A DNA stretch of 5,967 nt from Methanobacteriota archaeon (GTDB lineage Archaea; Methanobacteriota; Methanobacteria; Methanobacteriales; Methanobacteriaceae), in the NCBI GenBank assembly GCA_023436175.1, contig JAEZKE010000025.1:1-5967 (forward strand), given 5' to 3'. Below the pieces are notes generated by a model. That model saw only the letters and a list, made by a program, of their open reading frames with translations, had not been told where the DNA came from and did not search any database. The translations under genes were made by a program, and so were the position numbers. Below, one piece after another: positions 1-5,533 of this stretch (the first letter of the stretch is position 1; every line of letters starts with the position of its first letter).

Positions 1-12
1 CACATTGAAATA

Positions 13-32
13 AGGTAATAAAATTATTACCT
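13..32 (-). terminator. Probable purD terminator hairpin
   Basis: This is a 9-bp perfect inverted repeat (AGGTAATAA / TTATTACCT) with only two bases between the arms. Read on the minus strand it begins 6 nt after the purD stop codon and is followed by the T-rich stretch TATTTC. The position and T-rich tail fit an end-of-gene signal for purD. The stem is mostly A-T and the T-tract is short, so it would be a weak terminator. The sequence to its left is outside the window, so a role for a convergent neighbour cannot be excluded. Confidence 0.5.
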
Positions 33-38
33 CTTGAA

Positions 39-1349
39 TTATTTTCTGATTTCTTCCATGTGTTTAACTCGTTTCTGCACAAGATCTGTTGTTCCGACAT
101 CTCTTCTGTGGTAAACATCGCCTTTCACATATTTTGTGGCGTCTTCACACAGTTTTTCAGCCTCTTCAATTGATTCACCAACTGCAACAAGGCCGAGAGC
201 TCTTGAAGAAGATGAGTAAACATTCCCGTCCTTTTCGTTTACAGCAGCGTAATAAACCTGCGCACCGGCTTCATTGATTTTGGCTTCGTCCACATCAATT
301 ACCTGGTTTGGAACTGCTTTTCCAGGATATCCATCAGGAACTATGTATTTGCAAACTGTAGCTTTATTTTCAAACTCAGCACCTTTAAGGTTTCCATCAA
401 CTATTCCTTCACAAATATCTACAAAATTAGATTTAAGCAGTGATAAAACATTCATAGCTTCGGGATCACCGAACCTTGCGTTGTACTCTATGAGCTTTGG
501 GCCATCCCGGCACAGCATGAACTGTCCGTATAAAAATCCTTTATATGGTCCAACTTCTTTATTAATGGCCTTTACTGTTTCTTCCATTATCTTAACAGAT
601 TCATCATAATTCTTTTTATCTAAAAATGGAAGTAGTCCTCCTTTATCAGAATAAGATCCCATTCCACCAGTTATAGGCCCTTCGTCTCCTTCAAATGCAT
701 ATGGATGGTCCTGGGCTGCAGGCATCGAGGCTATGTTTTTACCATCTACAAATGCCTGGACTGTAAATTCTTCACCAATAGCTCGTTCTTCAAGTACTAC
801 ACTGGCGTATCCGCCCATTTTAGTATCTACCACTTCTTTAGCGTAACTTTTAGCTTCTTCTAGATCTTTCAATTGTTCTCCAACAATCTTAACTCCTTTT
901 CCACTGGTTAATCCAACAGGTTTAACAACGATATCTTCCCCAAATTCATCGATGAAATCACTGATATCTTCATAGTTATCAAAAACCCTGTAAATTAGAG
1001 ATCCTGGTATTTTATAGTTTTCAAAAAGGTTTCTCATGAAAACTTTATCTGTTTCAATTTTAGCTGCTTCCATGGTTGGCCCAACGCACCCTATGCCTTC
1101 TGCCTGCAGGGCGTCGACGATACCCTTTTCAAGGGGAGCTTCCGGTCCGATTACAGCTATATCAACCTTATTTTCCACTGCAAACTTCTTTACAGCTTCG
1201 ATATCGTTTTCACTCCCTATCTGGTATTTAGATATCCTGGCTATTCCAGGATTTTTATTGCTCATAACTGAGTATAATTCTGCATTTCCTTCTACTGCCT
1301 TACAAATAGCGTGTTCCCTCGCCCCTGTACCTACTACAAGAATCTTCAT
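39..1349 (-). CDS. purD: Phosphoribosylamine-glycine ligase (GARS), PurD
   Basis: This 436-residue protein is a complete GAR synthetase. It joins 5-phosphoribosylamine and glycine using ATP to give glycinamide ribonucleotide, the second step of de novo purine synthesis, in the cytoplasm. The N-terminal domain opens with a Rossmann-like strand and GTGAREHA (residues 7-14), followed by IGPEAPL (67-73) and the VGPT segment near 89-92. The ATP-grasp core is visible as VVKPVGLTSGKG (141-152, lysine 143 a likely ATP ligand), the GPITGGMG loop (224-231), and the metal-binding E288 and N290 just before RFGDPE (292-297). The C-terminal domain ends with the family's GDVYHRRDVGT-type stretch. Length is normal for the family (about 420-440) and no key motif is missing. 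The ATG is supported by GGAGGA ending 5 nt upstream. It is transcribed away from all other genes here and carries only the PurD domain, with no fusion to PurM or PurN. Confidence 0.97.
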   Translation of the reverse strand: MKILVVGTGAREHAICKAVEGNAELYSVMSNKNPGIARISKYQIGSENDIEAVKKFAVENKVDIAVIGPEAPLEKGIVDALQAEGIGCVGPTMEAAKIETDKVFMRNLFENYKIPGSLIYRVFDNYEDISDFIDEFGEDIVVKPVGLTSGKGVKIVGEQLKDLEEAKSYAKEVVDTKMGGYASVVLEERAIGEEFTVQAFVDGKNIASMPAAQDHPYAFEGDEGPITGGMGSYSDKGGLLPFLDKKNYDESVKIMEETVKAINKEVGPYKGFLYGQFMLCRDGPKLIEYNARFGDPEAMNVLSLLKSNFVDICEGIVDGNLKGAEFENKATVCKYIVPDGYPGKAVPNQVIDVDEAKINEAGAQVYYAAVNEKDGNVYSSSSRALGLVAVGESIEEAEKLCEDATKYVKGDVYHRRDVGTTDLVQKRVKHMEEIRK

Positions 1350-1354
1350 GTAAA

Positions 1355-1360
1355 TCCTCC
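1355..1360 (-). promoter_or_regulatory. purD ribosome binding site
   Basis: On the minus strand AAAGGAGGA lies 5 nt before the purD ATG. It is a strong match to the anti-Shine-Dalgarno end of archaeal 16S rRNA and fixes the start codon at 1349-1347. Confidence 0.85.
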
Positions 1361-1379
1361 TTTAAATAAAATTTATGAA

Positions 1380-1407
1380 CCCGTCGAAAAATCGTGAATT
1401 TTTCGGG
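1380..1407 (-). repeat. Hairpin A of a palindromic pair in the purD leader
   Basis: CGAAAAAT (1385-1392) and ATTTTTCG (1398-1405) form an 8-bp perfect stem with a 5-nt loop. The outer CCCG (1380-1383) can pair with CGGG (1404-1407) in an alternative fold that bulges three bases. It sits about 30 nt upstream of the purD start and directly abuts the longer hairpin B. A TATA box further out suggests both hairpins are transcribed in the purD 5' leader. Whether the pair is a regulatory structure or a copy of a dispersed genomic palindrome cannot be decided from one copy. Confidence 0.6.
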
Positions 1408-1447
1408 CTTCGAAAACTTTTTACTTTTGAAAGTAAAAGTTTTCAAG
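1408..1447 (-). repeat. Hairpin B of a palindromic pair in the purD leader
   Basis: GAAAACTTTT (1412-1421) pairs with AAAAGTTTTC (1435-1444). The stem continues inward with ACTTT (1423-1427) and AAAGT (1430-1434), with one bulged T at 1422. Outward, CTT (1408-1410) can pair with AAG (1445-1447) across a bulged C. That makes a stem of about 15-18 bp with a tiny loop. It follows hairpin A with no spacer. It is symmetric enough to form on either strand. It lies on the start side of both flanking genes, so it is unlikely to be an ordinary terminator. Confidence 0.65.
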
Positions 1448-1478
1448 GTTAAATTTCTAAATTAAGTACCTATTCTCG

Positions 1479-1486
1479 ATATAAAA
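1479..1486 (-). promoter_or_regulatory. Candidate purD TATA box
   Basis: On the minus strand this reads TTTTATAT, preceded by TTTAA. It is a good archaeal TATA element. Transcription would start about 25 nt downstream, near 1455, giving a purD leader of roughly 105 nt that contains both hairpins at 1380-1447. This rests on sequence match and spacing only, in an AT-rich region where such matches are common. Confidence 0.4.
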
Positions 1487-1672
1487 TTAAAGACTAAAAT
1501 TTCCTAATTTTTTATTATCTCCATAAATTTTCCTTTTATAAATCTATAGACTTGACCATAAAAATGGTTTATTATTTAATAGATAAAATTATAGATAAAC
1601 CTATTAAAAATATTAAAATTATTGCTCGTTATATGTTATGCAGATGACTGCCAATATAATCTAAGATAACAG

Positions 1673-1680
1673 GATATATT
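1673..1680 (+). promoter_or_regulatory. Candidate TATA box for the receiver gene
   Basis: GATATATT lies about 90 nt upstream of the receiver start and would place the transcript start near 1703. Two alternatives nearby, around 1631-1638 and 1653-1659, are also TATA-like, so the choice is weak. Confidence 0.3.
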
Positions 1681-1767
1681 CCAAATAATTACTTAAGGAG
1701 AAACTTTACAGATTATGCACAATTAGGCAAACTATTACTGCAAAAACGGCACAACAGGAGCTGAATA

Positions 1768-2139
1768 ATGGTAAATATACTGATAGTTGAAGATGAAAGT
1801 ATTGTGGCATTAGATATAAAAGATAAAGTGGAACGGCTTGGTTATAACGTGCTGGCTGTTGTATCCTCTGGAGAAAAAGCTATCGAAGAGGTTAAAAAAG
1901 TTCAACCAGAGTTAGTGTTAATGGATATCGTGCTTAAAGGTGAAATCGATGGAATAGAAACTGCCAGGCAAATACGCGAACATTTTGATATTCCAATAAT
2001 ATATTTAACAGCACATTCTGACACCCAAACACTTACAAGAGCAAAAATAACAGGGCCCTTCGGATACCTGGTAAAGCCTTTTGTTGATACGGAATTACGC
2101 AAAGCTATAGAAGCAGTTCTTTACAACCAAGAGGATTAA
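1768..2139 (+). CDS. Stand-alone response regulator receiver (CheY-like)
   Basis: This 123-residue protein is a single receiver (REC) domain with nothing after it. It would accept a phosphoryl group from a histidine kinase and signal through protein contacts, since no DNA-binding or enzymatic output domain is present. All key residues are visible: the acidic pair E8-D9 after the first strand, phospho-acceptor D53 in LVLMDIVL, the switch threonine T81 (YLTAH), and lysine K103 in VKPF. The DIVLKGEIDGIETA segment resembles receivers attached to PAS-domain sensor kinases that are abundant in Methanobacteriales, so it may work with such a kinase encoded elsewhere. Its ATG follows AGGAG with about 7 nt spacing. 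There is no kinase beside it and no evident link to purD or the ilv genes. The molecular class is secure. The partner and process are unknown. Confidence 0.92.
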   Translation: MVNILIVEDESIVALDIKDKVERLGYNVLAVVSSGEKAIEEVKKVQPELVLMDIVLKGEIDGIETARQIREHFDIPIIYLTAHSDTQTLTRAKITGPFGYLVKPFVDTELRKAIEAVLYNQED

Positions 2140-2237
2140 TCAATCTTATAAAAGCTGATCTATTCGTATCTATACTTCCCAACTTATTTTGAAGAAATAA
2201 TGAATAATTGGACTCATAAGGTGAATATTCATTGAAT

Positions 2238-2338
2238 GCATAGTACTAAAACATTCATTAGTTAATATGCAAAATTTTAGATTTACAATACGAACCTGTA
2301 GAACTAATGCAGAATAGACTGCATTGAATCTAAAATTT
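2238..2338 (+). other. Potential structured RNA or cruciform element
   Basis: The outer arms AAATTTTAGATT (2272-2283) and AATCTAAAATTT (2327-2338) are a perfect 12-bp inverted repeat. Inside, TACA (2284-2287) can pair with TGTA (2297-2300) directly on the outer helix, and AATGCAG (2306-2312) pairs perfectly with CTGCATT (2319-2325) around a 6-nt loop. Together these draw a compact three-way junction of 67 nt. A separate hairpin sits just before it: GCATA (2238-2242) with TATGC (2266-2270), then ACTAA (2245-2249) with TTAGT (2258-2262). The fold could be a small RNA, a transcript-end structure after the receiver gene, or chance in AT-rich DNA. The strand is assigned by the surrounding genes only. 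I recognise no known RNA family. Confidence 0.35.
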
Positions 2339-2351
2339 ATTTGAAGTGTTA

Positions 2352-2399
2352 AAAAGGGAATTCCCATTTAGTAATACTAATTTAATTTTAAATATTAAA
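2352..2399. promoter_or_regulatory. Cluster of three dyads upstream of ilvB promoter
   Basis: Three dyads follow each other. GGGAATTCCC (2356-2365) is a perfect palindrome whose symmetry extends to AAA/TTT across one mismatch on each side. TTAGTA-A-TACTAA (2368-2380) is a perfect odd-length dyad. TTTAAT-N7-ATTAAA (2381-2399) is a weaker, A-T-only dyad. They lie 50-100 bp upstream of the ilvB TATA box, a plausible place for regulator binding. No known archaeal operator was matched. Confidence 0.35.
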
Positions 2400-2450
2400 C
2401 ATACTGCATTCATGATAATTCCACATCAAAAAGAGCTTATATGAACACCA

Positions 2451-2458
2451 TTTATATC
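2451..2458 (+). promoter_or_regulatory. Probable ilvB TATA box
   Basis: TTTATATC lies 68 nt before the ilvB ATG. Initiation about 25 nt downstream, near 2480, would give a leader of about 40 nt. No better TATA element lies between it and the gene. Confidence 0.5.
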
Positions 2459-2518
2459 TCAGAATAAATAAATATGAAAACTATCCAATAATATACATAA
2501 ATTTTACAGGTGTTTATA

Positions 2519-4258
2519 ATGAGAGGCGGAGAGGCATTACTTAAATCGCTAGAAAATCAGGGAGTAGATGTTGTATTTGGATATCCCGGAGGACAGTTAC
2601 TTCCCCTATACGATATGATTTACGATTCTGACTTAAGACATATTTTAGTAAGACATGAGCAATGCGCAGCCCACGCTGCGGATGGATATGCAAGGGCATC
2701 TGGAAAAGTGGGTGTTTGTATTGCAACATCAGGCCCAGGAGCAACAAACCTTGTAACAGGGATTGCAACAGCTTACATGGATTCATCTCCAATTGTGGCT
2801 ATTGCGGGACAGGTTCCAACAGGACTCATTGGTAACGACGCGTTCCAGGAAGTGGACACCCTCGGAATGACAATGCCTATTACTAAACATAATTTCCAAC
2901 CTGTAACTTCAGGAGAAATACCTGAAATGGTGAAATCAGCATTTTATATAGCTGGAACTGGAAGACCCGGACCAGTAGTTTTAGATTTACCAAAAGATAT
3001 CCAGGAACAGGAACTAGATTTTGAAAATGACCTCAAAATCAATCTACCGGGATATAAACCAACCAGAAAAGGCCATCCTTTACAGATAAAAAGGGCAGCA
3101 AGCTTAATTGGGAATGCTAAAAAACCAGTTATACTTGCAGGTGGCGGAGTTATAATATCAAATTCATCAGAAGAGCTTTTAAGGCTTTCAGAACTAATTG
3201 GAGCTCCTGTAACAACCTCACTTCTTGGTAAAGGTTCTTTTCCAGAAGATCATGAACTTTCACTTGGAATGCTTGGAATGCACGGCAGGTTACCTGCTAA
3301 TTTTGCTGTAGATAAATGTGATTGTCTGATTGCTATAGGATGTAGATTCTCAGACAGGACAACAGGAAAAATAAGTGAATTTGCTAAAAATGCCAAGGTA
3401 ATTCACATAGATATCGATCCTGCAGAGATAGGGAAAAACGTAGATGTGGATATTCCAATTGTTGGTGATGCAAAGATCATTTTATCAAACCTTATAAGAG
3501 CTATTTCTCAAAATAAAATGAGCAATAAAACCTTAGAATGGGGAAATCGTGTTAAAAACTTCAAACAAACATGCATACCTAAAATGTCATTTGAGGATAT
3601 CCCATTAAAACCACAACAGGTTATAAAAGAAATAGCTGAAGCAGTAGACGAAGATACAATCGTAACAACAGATGTTGGACAAAACCAGATGTGGATGGCC
3701 CATTATTTCACATCTAAAAAACCTAAAACATTTCTATCATCTGGAGGACTTGGAACTATGGGATTTGGATTCCCTGCAGCAATAGGTGCAAAAGTTGCAA
3801 TGCCTGAAAGCGATGTTGTAGCTGTAGCTGGTGACGGTGGATTCCTAATGGTATCCCAGGAACTTGCAACCATAAAAGAATATGATATTCCAGTTGTAAT
3901 CTGTGTTTTAGATAACAGATATTTAGGAATGGTTGCTCAATGGCAAAACCTGTTCTACGAGAAAAGACTATCACATACACACTTAGGAGAATCTCCTGAC
4001 TTTGTCAAACTTGCAGAAGCATTCGGAGTTGCTGCAGACCGTGTAGAAAGACCAGGTGAACTCAAAGAAGTGCTTTCCAGCGCAATAAACTCTGGTGAAC
4101 CAACACTCATCGATGTTACAATAGATCCTGAAGAGATCCTTCCAATGGTACCGCCGGGATGCGGACTCACCGAAATAGTTGGGGAGTATAAAACTGAATC
4201 TAACAACTCTGAAGACGTATCATATCGTGAGGTAGCCAAAGAAAGGGCAGGTGATTAA
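2519..4258 (+). CDS. ilvB: Acetolactate synthase, catalytic (large) subunit
   Basis: This 579-residue thiamine-diphosphate enzyme condenses two pyruvates to 2-acetolactate, or pyruvate with 2-oxobutyrate to 2-aceto-2-hydroxybutyrate. These are the first committed steps to valine/leucine and isoleucine. The N-terminal domain (about 1-165) has FGYPGG (20-25) and the RHEQ motif whose E47 is the cofactor-activating glutamate. The middle FAD-type domain (about 190-330) includes KGSFPEDH and LGMLGMHG. The C-terminal domain (about 370-530) carries the ThDP/metal motif GDG at 438-440 with its asparagine N466. The protein continues past MVPPGCGLTE (about 543) with a short polar tail. Length is typical. 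I chose ATG 2519 because AGGTG (2508-2512) sits 6 nt upstream as its Shine-Dalgarno site. An in-frame GTG at 2510 lies inside that site and is not a plausible start. The gene is followed after one base by ilvN, which encodes its regulatory partner. Confidence 0.97.
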   Translation: MRGGEALLKSLENQGVDVVFGYPGGQLLPLYDMIYDSDLRHILVRHEQCAAHAADGYARASGKVGVCIATSGPGATNLVTGIATAYMDSSPIVAIAGQVPTGLIGNDAFQEVDTLGMTMPITKHNFQPVTSGEIPEMVKSAFYIAGTGRPGPVVLDLPKDIQEQELDFENDLKINLPGYKPTRKGHPLQIKRAASLIGNAKKPVILAGGGVIISNSSEELLRLSELIGAPVTTSLLGKGSFPEDHELSLGMLGMHGRLPANFAVDKCDCLIAIGCRFSDRTTGKISEFAKNAKVIHIDIDPAEIGKNVDVDIPIVGDAKIILSNLIRAISQNKMSNKTLEWGNRVKNFKQTCIPKMSFEDIPLKPQQVIKEIAEAVDEDTIVTTDVGQNQMWMAHYFTSKKPKTFLSSGGLGTMGFGFPAAIGAKVAMPESDVVAVAGDGGFLMVSQELATIKEYDIPVVICVLDNRYLGMVAQWQNLFYEKRLSHTHLGESPDFVKLAEAFGVAADRVERPGELKEVLSSAINSGEPTLIDVTIDPEEILPMVPPGCGLTEIVGEYKTESNNSEDVSYREVAKERAGD

Positions 4259-4259
4259 G

Positions 4260-4760
4260 ATGGATGAACAGAGAACCCATATTATAAGTGCACTTGTACT
4301 TCATAAGCCAGGTGTGCTCCAGAGAGTTGCAGGACTCTTTACAAGAAGGGGATTCAACATAGACAGTATCACTGTTGGAAATTCAGAGCAGGACGATATT
4401 GCCCGTATGACCATAATTGCAAAAGGCGATGGAAAAGTCTTGGAACAGATTACAAAACAGTTGAACAAGATTATAGATGTCATTAAAGTAAGGGATTTAG
4501 AACCAGAAAATACTGTTAAGAGAGAGCTTTGCCTGATTAAAGTTCATTCACCAACAGAAAAAGTAAGAGCGGAAGTTGTTCAATATGTTAACATCTTTAG
4601 AGGTCGTGTAATTGATGTTAGCCCTGAAACTCTCACTATAGAAATGACCGGAGCATCAGATAAAATCGATGCCCTTATTGACCTTGTAAAAGGCTTTGGA
4701 ATTAAAGAAATTGCAAGAACCGGGCCTACTGCAATGTCTAGAGGTATTAAAACTATTTAA
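4260..4760 (+). CDS. ilvN: Acetolactate synthase, regulatory (small) subunit
   Basis: This 166-residue protein binds the IlvB catalytic subunit, raises its activity and transmits feedback inhibition by valine. The N-terminal ACT domain (about 6-80) shows HKPGVLQRVAGLF (15-27) and RRGFNIDSITVG (29-40). G18 and N33 align by eye with the glycine and asparagine known to matter for valine sensing in E. coli IlvH, so the site looks intact. The second domain (about 85-160) contains ELCLIKV and the closing GIKEIARTGP-type stretch of archaeal small subunits. Full length is normal. ATG 4260 is preferred: AGGTGA (4249-4254), inside the last codons of ilvB, is its ribosome binding site with 5 nt spacing. 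The in-frame GTG at 4251 is part of that site. Only one base separates the ilvB stop from this ATG, so the two are almost certainly co-transcribed and translationally coupled. Confidence 0.96.
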   Translation: MDEQRTHIISALVLHKPGVLQRVAGLFTRRGFNIDSITVGNSEQDDIARMTIIAKGDGKVLEQITKQLNKIIDVIKVRDLEPENTVKRELCLIKVHSPTEKVRAEVVQYVNIFRGRVIDVSPETLTIEMTGASDKIDALIDLVKGFGIKEIARTGPTAMSRGIKTI

Positions 4761-4772
4761 TATACTCAAAAT

Positions 4773-4815
4773 CCTCAAAAACCTATGGTTTTTGAGGGCC
4801 TTTAACTTTTTATTT
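4773..4815 (+). terminator. Strong hairpin terminator after ilvBN
   Basis: CCTCAAAAACC (4773-4783) and GGTTTTTGAGG (4787-4797) form a perfect 11-bp stem with a 3-nt TAT loop. GCC and then a T-rich run (4801-4817) follow. It begins 12 nt after the ilvN stop. The T-rich tail fits archaeal termination. It also lies just 5' of the transporter gene, so read-through could supply some transporter transcript. Confidence 0.8.
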
Positions 4816-4828
4816 TTAATGTGTGATT

Positions 4829-5431
4829 ATGATAGAATTCATTTTTCTAGTTTTTACAGCCGTTGCAATGTTTATAGCAACTAATCTTGACGATCTTTTT
4901 GTTTTAATGATATTCTTTTCAAATAAAGAATTTAAGGCTAAACAAATTGTTTTAGGTCAGTGCATTGGAGTTATGGCATTAATTGCAATAAGTGCATTAA
5001 GTTACTTTTTAAAGTTAGTTATTCCAGTTAACTGGATCGGGCTACTTGGCATATTACCGATAATTATTGGAATCAAAAATCTTAAAGATATAAAAGATAA
5101 AAAGGAGACTTTTACAAATTATGATATAAACGAAAATAAAACATTTTTTTCCAAATTTAAAAATTCAAAATCATTTTTAGTTGCATTAGTCTCTTTTACA
5201 AACGGTGGGGACAATATTGGAGTTTATGTTCCACTATTTGCAAGTATAGGTCTCCAGCAGATGATTGTTGTAATATCAGTATTTTTGATAATGATTGCAA
5301 TATGGTGTTACATCAGCTTTAATTTAGTAGAAAACAGCATATTAGGGGATAAAATTAAAAAATATGGCCATATAATTTTACCATTTGTCTTAATTTTCCT
5401 TGGAATTACTATTTTAGCACGCAGCTTCTAA
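4829..5431 (+). CDS. CadD-family heavy-metal/cation transporter
   Basis: This 200-residue, very hydrophobic protein has about six membrane segments (near 3-30, 40-62, 67-86, 115-138, 143-166 and 180-198) and belongs to the Cad family of the LysE transporter superfamily. Founding members confer cadmium resistance by export. The substrate here is not known. Diagnostic motifs are TNLDD (18-22) in helix 1 and TNGGDNIGVYVPLF (124-137) in helix 4. These match each other and suggest two inverted or repeated three-helix halves around a charged central loop (87-114). ATG 4829 is preferred. A GTG 6 nt upstream is in frame but appears to belong to a weak Shine-Dalgarno-like TGTGAT. No convincing separate TATA box fits between the ilvN terminator and the start. 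Hand-counted GC over 4861-5400 is about 28%, against about 42% in sampled ilvB lines, partly explained by hydrophobic codons. It interrupts an otherwise pure ilv cluster. Confidence 0.88.
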   Translation: MIEFIFLVFTAVAMFIATNLDDLFVLMIFFSNKEFKAKQIVLGQCIGVMALIAISALSYFLKLVIPVNWIGLLGILPIIIGIKNLKDIKDKKETFTNYDINENKTFFSKFKNSKSFLVALVSFTNGGDNIGVYVPLFASIGLQQMIVVISVFLIMIAIWCYISFNLVENSILGDKIKKYGHIILPFVLIFLGITILARSF

Positions 5432-5472
5432 TTTCAGCGTTTAATTTAGGGTCAAAATATGCCATGATAAAA

Positions 5473-5480
5473 TTTATAAA
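5473..5480 (+). promoter_or_regulatory. Probable ilvC TATA box
   Basis: TTTATAAA with the A-rich upstream context GATAAAA is a good archaeal TATA element. It predicts transcription from about 5501 and a leader of about 65 nt before ilvC. ilvC can therefore be expressed independently of ilvBN. ATGCCA (5459-5464) and TGGCAT (5502-5507) flank it as an inverted pair. Confidence 0.6.
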
Positions 5481-5512
5481 TCAACGAGCCAAATATTGTA
5501 GTGGCATTAATT

Positions 5513-5533
5513 TTTACCTCATTTACTGGTAAA
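5513..5533 (+). promoter_or_regulatory. Inverted repeat in the ilvC leader
   Basis: TTTACC (5513-5518) and GGTAAA (5528-5533) form a perfect 6-bp inverted repeat with a 9-nt spacer. The spacer contains TTTAC (5522-5526), which can alternatively pair with GTAAA (5529-5533). It lies just downstream of the predicted transcript start and about 24 nt before the ribosome binding site. It could be an operator or a small leader hairpin. No known binding consensus was matched. Confidence 0.3.

Larger units (their letters stand above)
1350..1767. other. Divergent purD / response-regulator intergenic region
   Basis: This 418-nt stretch between the two divergent starts is AT-rich and contains no credible gene. 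From left to right it holds the purD ribosome binding site, a pair of hairpins (1380-1447), a candidate purD TATA box (1479-1486 on the minus strand), an AT-rich repeat patch (1555-1608), a small GCAG/CTGC hairpin (1640-1651), a candidate TATA box for the receiver gene (1673-1680) and that gene's ribosome binding site (1756-1760). No tRNA or other recognisable RNA gene was seen. Confidence 0.7.
2140..2518. other. Non-coding gap upstream of ilvB
   Basis: This 379-nt AT-rich stretch has no gene with a ribosome binding site on either strand. It contains a weak A-T hairpin soon after the receiver gene (TTATTT 2184-2189 / AAATAA 2195-2200), a potentially branched RNA fold (2238-2338), three successive dyads (2352-2399), and the ilvB TATA box at 2451-2458. 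The octamer ACTGCATT occurs twice (2318-2325 and 2403-2410), once inside the branched fold and once close to the promoter. Confidence 0.65.

Noticed and set aside
14..31. GGTA...TACC palindrome considered as an NrpR nitrogen-regulator operator
   Set aside because: The spacing between the half-sites is 10 bp, not the 6 bp known for NrpR operators, and it sits after a gene, not at a promoter. A terminator is simpler.
274..609. 111-codon plus-strand frame opposite purD
   Set aside because: It is antisense to conserved PurD ATP-grasp and C-terminal sequence, with no ribosome binding site. It is a shadow frame.
1695..1734. AAGGAG followed by ATG at 1715 as a small gene
   Set aside because: The ATG is 14 nt from the site and the frame stops after three codons (Met-His-Asn). 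The site has no usable start codon at normal spacing.
2356..2365. GGAATTCC core considered as an NrpR-type GGAA-N6-TTCC operator
   Set aside because: There is no spacer between the half-sites, so it does not fit that operator.
2170..2367. 65-codon minus-strand frame in the gap before ilvB
   Set aside because: It has no ribosome binding site, resembles no known protein, and is read through the AT-rich inverted repeats.
1350..2518. Search of the two large gaps for tRNA, C/D or H/ACA guide RNA, CRISPR repeats or insertion-sequence ends
   Set aside because: No cloverleaf, no paired C and D boxes, no regularly spaced repeats and no transposase remnants were seen.
3955..4239. 94-codon minus-strand frame inside ilvB
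   Set aside because: It is antisense to a well-conserved enzyme domain and has no initiation signal of its own. It is a shadow of the ilvB coding sequence.
5464..5532. 22-codon frame across the ilvC promoter as a leader peptide
   Set aside because: It starts upstream of the TATA box, so it would not be in the ilvC transcript. It has no ribosome binding site and is not enriched in valine, leucine or isoleucine codons in a run.
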